DNA of 63,719 bases from Myxococcales bacterium (GTDB taxonomy: Bacteria; Myxococcota_A; Polyangia; GCA-2747355): NCBI GenBank assembly GCA_020431405.1, contig JAGQIK010000214.1, forward strand, positions 1 to 63,719, read 5' to 3'. Below the pieces are notes generated by a model. It saw only the letters and a program-made list of their open reading frames with translations, did not search any database and was not told where the DNA came from. Both the position numbers and the translations under genes were made by a program. Positions 7,941-17,800 of this stretch are shown one piece after another (position 1 is the first letter of the stretch; every line of letters begins with the position of its first letter).

Positions 7941-9353
7941 TCACGTGAAGCGGAACCAGGCGGCGCCGAGCAGCGTCGTGGCGCCGAACCAGATCAGCAG
8001 CGTGTAGATGCCGTGGCGCCAGCGCATGCTGCTGACGGCCTTTTCGATCTCGTCGGGCGGCCGGTAGCCAGGGCGGTCGCGCAGCAGGCTGCTGTAGGCA
8101 CGCGCACGGGAGAGCTCTTTGAGCTGCGGGCGGACCTTGTTCGACATCACCGACGAGGCGTGAAACAGCGGGGCGATGGAGCCGAGGATCAGCGCGAGCG
8201 CGAAGCCGACGCCCACGCGCAGCAGCGGGCGCTGGCGCAGCTTGCCGCCGAGCAGCAAAAAACCGCCGGTACGCGCGCTCGGACGGGGTCGCACGCGGCG
8301 CGCGGCGGACTGCTCGCCGGACACGCGCGCCGTCTCGTGCAGGCCCGAGGTGCGCGCCGCTTCGTGCAGCCCCGACGTGCGCGCGGCCTCGTGCATGCCG
8401 GAGGGATCGCGCAGGGTCGCGACCTGACCGGAGTGGCTCGGCCGGCTCGCGCGCCCGATGCCGCTGTTGTCGGGGCGCGAGGCGCGCGCGGCGACCGCCG
8501 CGTGGTTGGACGTTGCCGGGTTCTGCGAGACGCCCATCTGCTGCGGCGCGGCGAGCGCGTCGGTGTCGAGCTCGAGCGGCTCGTCATCGTGCGGCATGAA
8601 CGCCTGCGCTTCGCCGAACTGCGAGGCCATCGACGACGAGGACGAGGACGATGACGCGGACGGCTCCGAGGGCAGCGCGTCGGGCGTGGCGAGATCGACG
8701 CCGGCATCGGCGAGGCTGAAGTCGTCATCGAGTCCGGGCGCGTGACGCGCAGGCGCTGCGGGCGCTGCTGCGGGTGCGGCAGCTGTGGCTGGCGGCGGGG
8801 CGAGGTCTGGCAGGCGGTTCTCGCCGGTGGGGGTGCCGTCGAGGGTCATCAGCTCGAGTCGGTCGTAGCCGCTGTCGTCGCTCGCGTGTGCTCCGCCGGA
8901 CGGTGGTGCGGCAGGCGCGCCGGCCTTGGCCGCCGCGGCGCGCGCGTCGATGAACTCGAGCTCCGACTCGTCGTCGTCATCGACGAACGGCTCGTCGCCA
9001 AAGGCCGCCTCGGGGGCGAGGCTGTCCTGTGGTTGTGGATCGAGCGCGAGCGCGGGCGTGGCGCCGCCCACGTCGCCGACACCGAGCGTCGTCGCCATCT
9101 CGCCCGCCGCGGCGCGCCCTGTCTCGACGATGCCGCCGCGATCCATCACTCGAAAGTCCGCGCCGCAGGCTGCCAACACGCGACCGCGCGCTCGCGCCTC
9201 TTCGAGGGAGGCATCTTCGAGCACCACGGCGCCCATCGCCAGGTCGATGGCGCTGATGTCAGCGCCGAAGGCCTGCGAGATCTGACGTGCGATTTCGGCC
9301 GCGCGGCCCTCGTGACAGCCCGCAGGGATGTCGGCCAGCAGCTTGTAGGCCAT
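7941..9353 (-). CDS. Two-helix membrane protein with Ser/Pro-rich linker and nonapeptide repeats
   Basis: About 470 residues from an ATG at 9353 (MAYKLLADIPAGCHEGRAAEIA). Residues 1-75 form a compact alpha/beta-like cytoplasmic domain that I cannot assign. Then comes a long acidic and Ala/Pro/Ser-rich linker. In the second half there are three tandem copies of a 9-residue unit close to SGLHEAART (about nt 8310-8400). Two membrane segments near the C-terminus (GVGFALALILGSIAPLF and IYTLLIWFGATTLLGAAWF) flank a charged loop. It converges on tatC and lies 163 nt downstream of the kinase gene at 9517. No function is claimed. Confidence 0.7.
   Translation of the reverse strand: MAYKLLADIPAGCHEGRAAEIARQISQAFGADISAIDLAMGAVVLEDASLEEARARGRVLAACGADFRVMDRGGIVETGRAAAGEMATTLGVGDVGGATPALALDPQPQDSLAPEAAFGDEPFVDDDDESELEFIDARAAAAKAGAPAAPPSGGAHASDDSGYDRLELMTLDGTPTGENRLPDLAPPPATAAAPAAAPAAPARHAPGLDDDFSLADAGVDLATPDALPSEPSASSSSSSSSMASQFGEAQAFMPHDDEPLELDTDALAAPQQMGVSQNPATSNHAAVAARASRPDNSGIGRASRPSHSGQVATLRDPSGMHEAARTSGLHEAARTSGLHETARVSGEQSAARRVRPRPSARTGGFLLLGGKLRQRPLLRVGVGFALALILGSIAPLFHASSVMSNKVRPQLKELSRARAYSSLLRDRPGYRPPDEIEKAVSSMRWRHGIYTLLIWFGATTLLGAAWFRFT
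8305..8400. repeat. Three tandem copies of a 27-nt coding repeat
   Basis: Within the membrane-protein gene, three near-identical 27-nt units encode SGMHEAART, SGLHEAART and SGLHETARV in a row (minus strand). They are in frame, so copy number can change without a frameshift. Confidence 0.75.
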
Positions 9354-9491
9354 CGCTGTCAGTGTACCGGAACGAGCACCCGGCGCGGAAGGAGATCGAG
9401 GCGCGAGAAACAGCGAGGCCGAAAGGCCTAGCCCGAGACGGGCGCAGCCCGACATTGGGGTGAGGGCGCAAAAGCCGCGCTGTTGCGGCCG

Positions 9492-9512
9492 AGGGGGCTG
9501 GGACAGCCCCCT
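9492..9512 (-). terminator. Stem-loop just after the zinc-ribbon kinase stop codon
   Basis: A perfect 9-bp stem (AGGGGGCTG / CAGCCCCCT) with a 3-nt loop begins five bases past the kinase stop on the minus strand. There is no clear U-run, so it may need a factor or only protect the 3' end. A second small hairpin (AGGCC GAAA GGCCT) lies at about 9417-9430. Confidence 0.5.
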
Positions 9513-9516
9513 TAGA

Positions 9517-12324
9517 CTAATTGGCTAGGCGCCGCATGGCGGCGTTCATCCCGGCGCGGGCCGCGTTGCTGCGCGGGTTGTAGCGCAGGGCGCGCTTGTA
9601 CTGCGTGATCGCCTGGCGCATTTTGCCCTGCTTGAAGTAGACGTGGCCGAGCAGCACCAGGTAGCGCGAGTTGCGCGGGCTGAAGCGCAGCGCGCGGCGC
9701 AGGTGACCGCTGGCGGCGCCGAAGCTGCCCATCTCGAAGGCGACCTCGCCGAGGCCGCCGTGCGCTCCGGCAGCGCGCGGGTTGATCGCCAGCGCCCGCG
9801 TGAACTCCGCGCGCGCCTTGCTGTAGCCGCCGCGGCGCAGGTGCGCGCGCCCGGCCTTGACGTGTTTGGTCGCCTCGCCGCGGTTGACCTTGGGCCGCGC
9901 CGGCGCGCGTTTGACCACGCGCGGCTTGGTGCGCCGGCGCGGGGCACGCACGGGCGCCACGCTCGCCACCTTGGTCGGCTTGCGCACCGGTTTGCGCACA
10001 GGCTTGCGCACCGGCGGCTTGCTGGGCGGCGGCGCCTTCTTGCTGGCCAACGCCGAGCCAGCGTTGTCGCTCGTTCCGCTCGCCGTGCCCTCGCTGCTAC
10101 CCGTGGCGCTGGCTGCCGATCCACTGCCGGCCGAGTCGGCGCTGCCGGCCGCGGCAGTGCCCGCGCTGACGCTGGCCGCGCTGCCCGGGTTGGTCGCCGT
10201 CGCGGCGCTGCCGGTTCCGCCCGAGCCGCTGTGCTCGGCGGTGGTGCCTTTGGCGCTTCCGCTATTGGGCGAGGCCAGCACTGGTCCGGTGTTCTTCTTC
10301 TTCTTCTCGCCGCTGTTGAGCGCGAAGAGCACGACGCCGAGCACCACGGCGGCGCCGATGATCACGAACGTGATGATCTTGCCGGCGCCGAAGCGCGACC
10401 TCGGCACCTCGTCTTCTTCGCCGTCGTAGATCGCTGGCAGCGGCGCGCTCTTGGTGCGCGTCTGCAGCGCCTTCTCAGCGGCGACACCCTCGGCGAACCA
10501 GTTGCCGGTTTCGCTGCCGAGCACGTCGGAGTCGGAGAACGGCTCGGTGGCCGCGCTCTTGATCTTGCGTAGCGGGCTCTCACCCGCGTCAGCGGCTTGC
10601 AGCGACGGTTGTGACTTGGCGGCCTCGCTTTTGGTCGCCGCAGTCACCGGCGCCGCCGGCGTCGACGCGCTCGCCGCCGGTGCCGCCGGCGTCGACGCGC
10701 TCGCCGCCGGTGCTGACGGTGTCGACACGCTCGCCGCCGCTGGCTCGGCCTTCTTCGGTGCAGGCGTAGGCGCGGGCGTGGGCGCGGGTGTAGAGGTGGG
10801 CGCGGGCTTGGACGCGACTGCTGCCGCGGGCTTGGGCGCGACTGCTGCCGCTGGCGTGGCGTTCGCTGCCGGCGCCGGTGCAGCGGCCGTCGCGAGCGCA
10901 GCGGCCGTCGCGGGCGCAGCCGCCTTCACCGCGGGCGTCGCTGCCGGATGCGGCTCGGTCTTGGCCGCGCGCGCGAGCACTGCCGCCGCCGCGCTGCCGC
11001 CTTGCGCCATCACGCGCACGTCCTCGGCCGAAAAGCCGTGGCCGAGCGCCGTCTGCGCCGCCTCGGCGTTGCGCGGGGGGCGAGCGGGTGTCGTGCCCGG
11101 CGACGAGCCGTCACCCGTGACGATCTTGTTGTGCTTCGACGACTCGCGCCGACGCCGCTTCTTTTCCTTGCGGCTGAGCTTGGCCGAGCTGTCGGCGGCT
11201 GCGGCAGCACCAACGCTCGCCGTCGCCCCGCCAGAGGTCGCGCCCACGGCCTGCTTCATGGCCTGTACGATCGCCGGGTCACGGATCGTCGCGTCGGGAG
11301 GCAGTTTGTCGGCGCGCTCGAGCGTGGCCTTGAGCTCGGCCGGCGAGACCTTCTGCATCGGCTCGGTGTTGGCGCCATCATCAGGCGTGGTGTCCTCGCC
11401 TGCCGCGGCGGTGACGAAGGCTTCCGCCGATCCGAAGCGCTGGCCTGGCTGTTTGGACAGCGCGCGCGCTACCGCCTTGCTGAATGTCGCCGAGACGCCA
11501 GGCACGACCTTGTCGAGTGGACGCGGCTCGTTTTCGATGTGCAGCGTGAGGATCTCGAAGGTGGTGTCGGCTTCGAAGGGCGGCTTGCCGGCGATCATCG
11601 AGTACGCGAGCAGGCCGAGGCCGTAGATGTCGCTCGCTTGCGTCGGGTCGTCGCCGCGCGCCTGTTCGGGCGACATGTAGCGTGGGTCGGCGATGCCGGC
11701 GCGGTCCTTGTCCGCGCCGTCCTTGCTCGCCGCGCCGCCCTTGGTCAGCTTGGCGAGGCCGAAGTCGAGCAGCTTGACCACCGTGCGCCGCTTGCGCTTG
11801 GCCAGAAAAACGTTTCGCGGGCGAATGTCGCCGTGGATGATGCCGACCTCGTGGGCGTCGGCGACGGCCTCGGCGACCGCCTCGAGCAGCTCGAGCGTGC
11901 CCTCTTCGGCCATCTTGCCGTCGCGCGCGAGCTTGTCCTCGAGCGTCTCGCCCTCGAGGTACTCCATCGCGAAGAACAGACGGTCGTCCTCGGAGCGGCC
12001 GAAGTCGGTGACCTTGACGATGGAATCGGTGTCGAGCTGCGCCAGGCGCGTGGCCTCGTCCTGGTAGCGCTTGATCGCGGCTTCGTCGTCGCTGAGGCCG
12101 GAGTGCAGCAGCTTGATCGCCCAGCGACTGCGCAGCGTGGTGTGCTCGGCGCGATAGATCACGCCCGATTTGCCCGAACCGATGCGCTCTTTGAGCACGT
12201 AGCGCTCGGCGACGATCGAGCCGAGCATCGGGTCGCTTGTCGCGGCGGCCTGCGGCGCTCCGCACGACGGGCAGAACCGCGCCGCGTCGGCCAGCAACTC
12301 TCCGCAGGAGGCACAGGACTTCAT
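9517..12324 (-). CDS. Zinc-ribbon Ser/Thr protein kinase with membrane helix and C-terminal TPRs
   Basis: A 935-residue receptor-like kinase. Residues 1-25 hold a zinc ribbon (C4xxC7, C18xxC21). Residues about 40-300 form a Hanks-type kinase: glycine loop IGSGKSGVIY, Lys71 in AIKLL, catalytic Asp166 in IIHGDIRPRN (Gly replaces the usual Arg of HRD), DFG at 187-189, and an SPEQ motif. A long Ala/Pro/Ser-rich region follows with 10-residue ASTPAAPAAS-type repeats (nt about 10660-10740). Then one membrane helix (IITFVIIGAAVVLGVVLFAL), a basic PVRK-repeat region, and about three TPRs at the extracytoplasmic C-terminus. Gly at the HRD position suggests an RD-independent kinase. Its upstream neighbour encodes an exported TolB-like protein, which could be its ligand or target (inference). 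Confidence 0.93.
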   Translation of the reverse strand: MKSCASCGELLADAARFCPSCGAPQAAATSDPMLGSIVAERYVLKERIGSGKSGVIYRAEHTTLRSRWAIKLLHSGLSDDEAAIKRYQDEATRLAQLDTDSIVKVTDFGRSEDDRLFFAMEYLEGETLEDKLARDGKMAEEGTLELLEAVAEAVADAHEVGIIHGDIRPRNVFLAKRKRRTVVKLLDFGLAKLTKGGAASKDGADKDRAGIADPRYMSPEQARGDDPTQASDIYGLGLLAYSMIAGKPPFEADTTFEILTLHIENEPRPLDKVVPGVSATFSKAVARALSKQPGQRFGSAEAFVTAAAGEDTTPDDGANTEPMQKVSPAELKATLERADKLPPDATIRDPAIVQAMKQAVGATSGGATASVGAAAAADSSAKLSRKEKKRRRRESSKHNKIVTGDGSSPGTTPARPPRNAEAAQTALGHGFSAEDVRVMAQGGSAAAAVLARAAKTEPHPAATPAVKAAAPATAAALATAAAPAPAANATPAAAVAPKPAAAVASKPAPTSTPAPTPAPTPAPKKAEPAAASVSTPSAPAASASTPAAPAASASTPAAPVTAATKSEAAKSQPSLQAADAGESPLRKIKSAATEPFSDSDVLGSETGNWFAEGVAAEKALQTRTKSAPLPAIYDGEEDEVPRSRFGAGKIITFVIIGAAVVLGVVLFALNSGEKKKKNTGPVLASPNSGSAKGTTAEHSGSGGTGSAATATNPGSAASVSAGTAAAGSADSAGSGSAASATGSSEGTASGTSDNAGSALASKKAPPPSKPPVRKPVRKPVRKPTKVASVAPVRAPRRRTKPRVVKRAPARPKVNRGEATKHVKAGRAHLRRGGYSKARAEFTRALAINPRAAGAHGGLGEVAFEMGSFGAASGHLRRALRFSPRNSRYLVLLGHVYFKQGKMRQAITQYKRALRYNPRSNAARAGMNAAMRRLAN
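10665..10740. repeat. 30-nt tandem repeat in the kinase linker
   Basis: Two near-perfect and one diverged copy of a 30-nt unit (GGCGTCGACGCGCTCGCCGC...) encode repeats of the peptide APAASASTPA in the kinase linker. The unit is in frame and may vary in number between strains. Confidence 0.75.
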
Positions 12325-12362
12325 AAGATTCCTCGCCAGTCGGAACTAGTCGAGGCGCGCCA

Positions 12363-13421
12363 CTAGAAGCGGCCCGACGCCCCGAAGACTACGCCGCTCG
12401 ACGTGGGCATCACACCCACGTTGGTCAGACCGAGCTCGTCCGACCCGATCAGCGCGGCCGCCTTCTCGCTCTTCTGACCCTTGGAGCGGAAGTAGAGATA
12501 GAAGAGGACGCCCGAAGCGGCGATGCCAGCGATGCCGAGACCCGTCATCAGCCAGCCTCCGCCCGACGTGCTGTAAATGTCTGCGCAGTTGGATCCGTCC
12601 GGCGCCGCAGTGCCAGTGCAGTTGGTGTAGTTGCCGTCGATGGCGAGCAGCGGGATGCCGACCACCAAGCCGACCACGCCGACACCTGCGGACACCAGCG
12701 CGGGCCACAGCGGCCAGCGACGGCCGGTGTCGGTCTCGGTGGTGGTGGTGCTGCTGCCGCTGCCCGAGCCGTTGCCAGTGGCAGTGCCCGTGCCGGCGCC
12801 CGTCGTCGCCTTGGGCGTCGCTTTGGCGGTCTTGGTCCCCGTGGTCGCACTGGGCTTTTTGACCGTCTTGGGCGGCGGCTTCTTGGCCGTCGTGCCGCCA
12901 GCCGCGGGCGGCTCTTCAGCTTTGGAGCCCACGTCGGTGGCCAGCTTCTTGGTTTTCTTGAGGGCTTCTGACAGCGTGCAGATATCGCAGCGGCCCGCCG
13001 CCGCGCCGATCTTCTTCTTGCCCGAGAAGAGCAGCACGGTGATCTGGTAGTTCTTGCCGATGGTCTTGATGTGCGCTGCGCCAAAGCGCTGGTTGCCGCC
13101 GAAGACCGTCATCGCCGGGCCGAGGCACGACGGCTGAGCGCAGCCGGCGTTCTGCGGCGGCAGCTTGAGCTTGGACAGCACGGTGGCAGGCGCGACGATC
13201 TTGGCGCCACCCTGCTTGAGGCCGTCGGCCAGCGCCTTGTGGAACAGCGAGATGATCTCGCCTTCCTTGGCAGGCTCCATCACGGGCGGCAGCGGTACGA
13301 CGTCAGCCCGCGCCAGACCTGCGCTGCACAGAGGCACCAGCGCTACGACGAGCGCCACCCATGTCCGCCCGCCCCACGGTTTGGGTGGGCCCACAACGTT
13401 GCAGAAACACTCCCGTTGCAT
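12363..13421 (-). CDS. Exported TolB-N-like protein with two C-terminal membrane helices
   Basis: About 352 residues from the ATG at 13421 (MQRECFCNVV); a start at 13463 is also possible. A signal peptide ends near LCSAGLARA. Residues about 40-165 look like the nucleotide-free alpha/beta domain of TolB-N/FlgO-type envelope proteins: an amphipathic helix ISLFHKALADGLKQGG, VATVLSKL-like segment, four cysteines (GCAQPSCLG, GRCDICTL), and GKNYQITVLLFSGKK. A Lys/Pro/Thr-rich linker follows, then two membrane segments near the end. The protein at 60171 has a similar N-terminal layout. Both sit next to a Ser/Thr kinase gene. Function unknown. Confidence 0.65.
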   Translation of the reverse strand: MQRECFCNVVGPPKPWGGRTWVALVVALVPLCSAGLARADVVPLPPVMEPAKEGEIISLFHKALADGLKQGGAKIVAPATVLSKLKLPPQNAGCAQPSCLGPAMTVFGGNQRFGAAHIKTIGKNYQITVLLFSGKKKIGAAAGRCDICTLSEALKKTKKLATDVGSKAEEPPAAGGTTAKKPPPKTVKKPSATTGTKTAKATPKATTGAGTGTATGNGSGSGSSTTTTETDTGRRWPLWPALVSAGVGVVGLVVGIPLLAIDGNYTNCTGTAAPDGSNCADIYSTSGGGWLMTGLGIAGIAASGVLFYLYFRSKGQKSEKAAALIGSDELGLTNVGVMPTSSGVVFGASGRF

Positions 13422-13540
13422 GTCGCGAATCTTAGCACATGAAGACTTCATGGGCGCATCCAAGGGTTGGGGGCGAATTCGGCCGCGTCAGCGGTCGAAT
13501 CAAGCTGACCATTCCTCGCGGCGCGAGCCGCGCTGGAATT

Positions 13541-14308
13541 CTAGACGTCCTTGGCGTGAACTAGCGACGCCAGCTGCTCCTCGTACTCGTCCTGGGTGAT
13601 AACACCCTTGCGGATCAGCAGCGCTACCAGCGCGTCGATGCGATGGGCTGGTGTGGACTCTTGCTGTACGCGGCGCACCGGCTTGGTGTGCAGATCCGTG
13701 TCGCGCAAGCCCGCGCCGAACAGCCGCCGCGCGCCGCTGGCCCCGCTGCCCTCGCTGCTCGCTGCGCCGGCGCCGGGGCCGGCGCCTGGCGTCGCGGCGA
13801 GCTCGCCATCGCCCATGCCCGACGTCGGACCATGGCCGCGCGGAATGATCTTGGTGACCACGTTGCGGTATTGGTTGCGGATGGCGTCCGCCAGGTCGGA
13901 GGGGCGCGCGATCAGCGGCTCGACGGTGCAGCCCGTGGCGAACTCGATCTCCTCGATGGTCTGGTGGTCGAGGGGGTCGGCCATCGCGACGCGCAGCAGG
14001 CGCCGTCCGCCGCGCCGCGCCACGCGCACTGGCAACAGCCGAAAGCGGTTGGCCTCGTCGACGGGGATCTCGCGCACCGCGTCGACGTCCACCTCGGTGC
14101 GTATGGGGTCGAAGACCTCCACGTCGAGGTGTTTGCACAGCGCGTCGACGAGCGCCTCCTCAGCGACGAGCCCCTGCTCGAGCAGCACCACCACCAGCGG
14201 CGCGCCGGAGCGGTTCGCCGCGCGCTGCGCCTGTTCGAGCTGCGAGCGCGCGATCAGGCGCTCCTCGGCGAGGATGTCGCCGAGCGTTCTTTGGCGCAGC
14301 GTGGTCAA
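13541..14308 (-). CDS. Stand-alone GspE/PilB N-terminal (MshEN-type) domain protein
   Basis: A 255-residue protein without any ATPase domain. The N-terminus TLRQRTLGDILAEERLI starts the first GspE-N module, followed by a second: EEALVDALCKHLDVEVFDP and PVDEANRFRLLPV, then VAMADPLDHQTIEEIEFATG and the strand before AIRNQY. In secretion and pilus ATPases this module binds c-di-GMP or couples the motor. Here it is free, with a Gly/Ala-rich linker and a second short LITQDEYEEQL-like helix pair at the end. Eight nt upstream is a PilZ gene, so a c-di-GMP-responsive regulatory pair is likely (inference from domain type and spacing). Confidence 0.85.
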   Translation of the reverse strand: MTTLRQRTLGDILAEERLIARSQLEQAQRAANRSGAPLVVVLLEQGLVAEEALVDALCKHLDVEVFDPIRTEVDVDAVREIPVDEANRFRLLPVRVARRGGRRLLRVAMADPLDHQTIEEIEFATGCTVEPLIARPSDLADAIRNQYRNVVTKIIPRGHGPTSGMGDGELAATPGAGPGAGAASSEGSGASGARRLFGAGLRDTDLHTKPVRRVQQESTPAHRIDALVALLIRKGVITQDEYEEQLASLVHAKDV

Positions 14309-14315
14309 CGTCTGC

Positions 14316-14654
14316 CTACGAGTCCTCTTCGTGTTCGTGGGCGTGCGCGATGAATGTCTCGATGCGCTCGCGGTCGGACTCGGCTAGATCGAGGAACTTC
14401 ACACCCATGCCGAGGTCGGTGGCGTCCTCGCCGACGTTGACGATCTCGCCCTTGACCTCGATCGGCTTGGGGTCACCAGGCAGCGAGAAGCGCAGGTTGA
14501 TCACCGTCCCCTTGGCGTGTGGGATGGTTCGCTCGAGGAAGATCCCGCCGGCGCTGATGTTTGCACCACGCTGAAAGTACAGCTCACGGTCGCTGGATTC
14601 CTCGACCCAAAGCTCTACTGGATAGCGCTCGGTCGATCGGCGCTCGTCGGTCAT
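14316..14654 (-). CDS. PilZ-domain c-di-GMP receptor
   Basis: A 112-residue single-domain PilZ protein. The c-di-GMP binding motif is complete: the N-terminal RRSTERYPVEL (RxxxR) and NISAGGIFLE (N/DxSxxG). A typical PilZ beta-barrel continues with INLRFSLPGD, VKGEIVNV and LGMGVKFLDL. A short His/Glu-rich tail ends the protein. It leads a two-gene unit with the GspE-N protein. Confidence 0.93.
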   Translation of the reverse strand: MTDERRSTERYPVELWVEESSDRELYFQRGANISAGGIFLERTIPHAKGTVINLRFSLPGDPKPIEVKGEIVNVGEDATDLGMGVKFLDLAESDRERIETFIAHAHEHEEDS

Positions 14655-14728
14655 CCCCCGCTCCTCGCAAGGCGTAACACCACCGGGGAGTCATACCTCA
14701 ATCAGGGTGGGGTCGTCGAGTGGAGGGA

Positions 14729-14802
<74 letters not shown>

Positions 14803-14851
14803 TCGAGACCGCTACTACTAGCCGAGCCCCTATACCACGTCAAGGCGCCCA

Positions 14852-17800
14852 TCACCTCCACAGCGTGCGCAGCAACGTGGCGAATCCGTCGCTGGCGGCA
14901 AACTCGAGCAGCTCGCTGACCTCGGGCGAGGCGAGCGCGGCCCGCGCGTCGCTGGCGCGCCCTGCGGCGAGCGCGGCGATGGCGGCGCGCGGATCGCGGC
15001 AGGCGGCGAGCGCGATGCGGTGCGCGCTGGTCTCGAGCGTCGCGCGATAGCCGACCCAGTCGGCGCGCGGCACCTCGCCCACCAGCTCGGCGAGCTGCTT
15101 GCGCACGCGGCGCGGCAGGCTGCGCGAGAGTGTGCGCCGCAGCGCCTGCGCTTCGTCGCCGACGTTGCGCTGTGACGACAGCGCGTCGAGCAGCGCGTCG
15201 AGCTCTTCGTTGCTGTAGGCCGAGATCAAGCCGCCGCCGCCGTGATACTGAAACAGCGCGCGCGTCAGCTGGAACGTGAGGATCGCGCCGGGCAGCGGGC
15301 CGTCGGCGATGTCTGGCGCCGCGCGCTGCGCCTGCTCGAGCAGCGCCGGCGCGATGAACAGCGGCAGCGGGTCGCCCACGCCGACGCGCACGTCGCTGAC
15401 ACCGGCGGCCGCGTAGAGCATCGGCTCGGGCAGCGCGAGCACCATCGCCAGCCTGCGCGCCTTGGCGTGCGCCACGTGCGCGCTCGAGAGCGGGCGCCCG
15501 CTCGGCTGTGGCAGCGTCTCGCCGAGGTGAGGCGCCGCCGCGATCAGCGCGCGCTGCATCGCGCCCAGCACGCCGGGCATGCCGAAGGCGGTGGCGGGCA
15601 GCTGCCCGCTGGGCAGCCCGTCGCCAGCGAGCGTCGCCAGCGACATGGTGTCTTCGGCGTCGGGCTCGCCGAGCCAGGCCACCATCGCGGCGGCGCACGG
15701 CGCCAGCGCCGGCGGGCCGACGCGCGCCAGGCCGCGGTAGCCCTCCACCGACGTGCGGTCGCGCTCGAGCGCCGCGCGAAACGCGCTCGTCGCCGCGGCG
15801 CGCTCGCCGGACAGCTCGTAGGCGCGCCCGATCAGCACGTGACACTCGGCGGCCGCCACGCCGCGCTGCGCGAGCCTGCCGAGGTGCGCCAGCGCGCGCT
15901 CGCTGTCGCGCTCGCGCTCGATCCACATGCGCGCCGCCAGCAGCTCGAGCGCGCCGGCGACCTCTGGTCGCTGGTCGTGCTGCTCGATGGCGGCCTCCAT
16001 GTGGGCGATGACACGCCGCGCCTGCTCGGGCGAGCGGCAGCAGCGATCGAGGCAGTCGCGTGCGGCGGGGTCGGCGGTGGCGATGGCGGCGGCTACCGCC
16101 CGCGCCTCGCTCTCGTCGCAGGCCGCCACGTCGGCGAGACCGAGACGGGCGACCTCGGCGTGATCGAGCAGCGCCGCGATGCGCGTCGCAGCGTCGATGC
16201 CCTCGCGCGCCGCGAGACCCGCGAGCAGCGCGCTGGCGCGCTTCCAGTCGCCGACCGTGCGCGCGAGCTCGATCATGCGGCGCTGGATCTCGAGGTCCTG
16301 TGGGTGCTCGGCGGCCGCGTCCTCGAGCATCTGCCGTGCCTCGCTGGCGCGATGAAGCCGCGTCAGCAGCAGGTCCGCGAGCGAGAGGCGCGCGGCGCGG
16401 CGCATCTCGCCGGCGCTGGCGATCTCGACCAGGCGCGCCTGCGTCGCCGCAGCCTCCGACCAGTGCCCGAGCTGGCCCTGCAGCGCGGCGAGCGCCTGCA
16501 GCGCGTCGGAGTCGTCGGGGCTGAGCGACAGCAGCGCGTTGAGCTCGGTGATCGCTTGCTCGGGCCGATGCAAGCGCGCGTGCAGGATCTGCGCGTGGCG
16601 GCGCAGCAGCTCGATGCGCTCCTCGGGCGCCTCGGTGATGCGCAGGCGGCGGCGATAGAGCTTCGAGAGGTCTTGAAAGCGCCCGCGCCGGCCGAGCAGC
16701 GACTCGGCGCGCGCGAAGGCTTGCGGTTGGCTCGGATCGCTGGCCAGCGGCACCGAGAGGCTGGCGATGGCCTCGTCGAGCTTGCCGCCACGCTCCCACA
16801 GGTCCGAGGCGCAGAGCGCCGACTCGAGCTGGTTGGTCTCGTCGACGCACGCGTTGGCGAGACCGTCGTGCAGCCGCGCCAGCTCGCTGGCGGCGCCGCC
16901 GCGTCGTTCGCAAAGCTCGATGCGCAGGCGGTGCGCGGCGATCGAGCTGGCGTCGAGCTCGAGACACTCGGCGCAGACGCGCTCGCAGTCTCCGCCGTCG
17001 CCGGCGTCGGCATAGGCGCGCGCGGCCGCGACGAGCCGCTGCACACGCAACGAACGATCGAGCTCGAGCGCGGCCTCGGCTTCGCGCAGGCGCGCCAGCT
17101 CGCGCTGCTTGTCGGCCTGCGCCAGCACGCGCTCGTAGGCCCAGATGGTGGCGAGGTTGGTCGGTGCGCGGCGATAGGCCTCCGCGATGGCGGCGAGCGC
17201 CGACTTTCCGGCGCCGGCCCACTCGCGCATATGCGTCGCTTCGAGCAGGTGCGCCAACGCCAAGCCCTCGTCGGCGGCGTGGGCGCCCAGCTCGCCGAGC
17301 CACTCCGCGGCGCCGTCGAGCGAGGCGCCGTGGCGCGTAGTGTGGCGCAGCACGCGCAGGAGCTCGAAGCGCAGCCGCTCGCCGAAGGGCCCGCGTGCGG
17401 CGAGCTGATAGAGCTCGAGGTCGGGTTGGTCGTCGAGATGAAGCTCGCGCAGGCGCGCCAGCTCGAGCACCAGCACGCTCTGCTGCTCCGAGGGCTCGTC
17501 GCCGCGCGCCGCGTCGCTGGCGCGGCCGCTCTCGACGCGGCTCTCCACTTGGGCGATCAGGCGCGCGAGCACCTCGGCCGCGCGTTCGTGTCGCCCCGAG
17601 CGCAGACACACCGACACGAGGCCGTGCATCGCGCGCGTCGAGGCGGGGTGCTGCGTCAGCGCGCGCTCGAAGAGATCGTGGGCGCGCTCGAGATCCGAAA
17701 GCTGCAGCGCCGCCACCTCGCCCGCGCGACACATGGCATCGGCGGCGCTCGGGCCGTCGTCACGGGCGGTGGCGTAGCGGTCGAGCACATCGACGAGATC

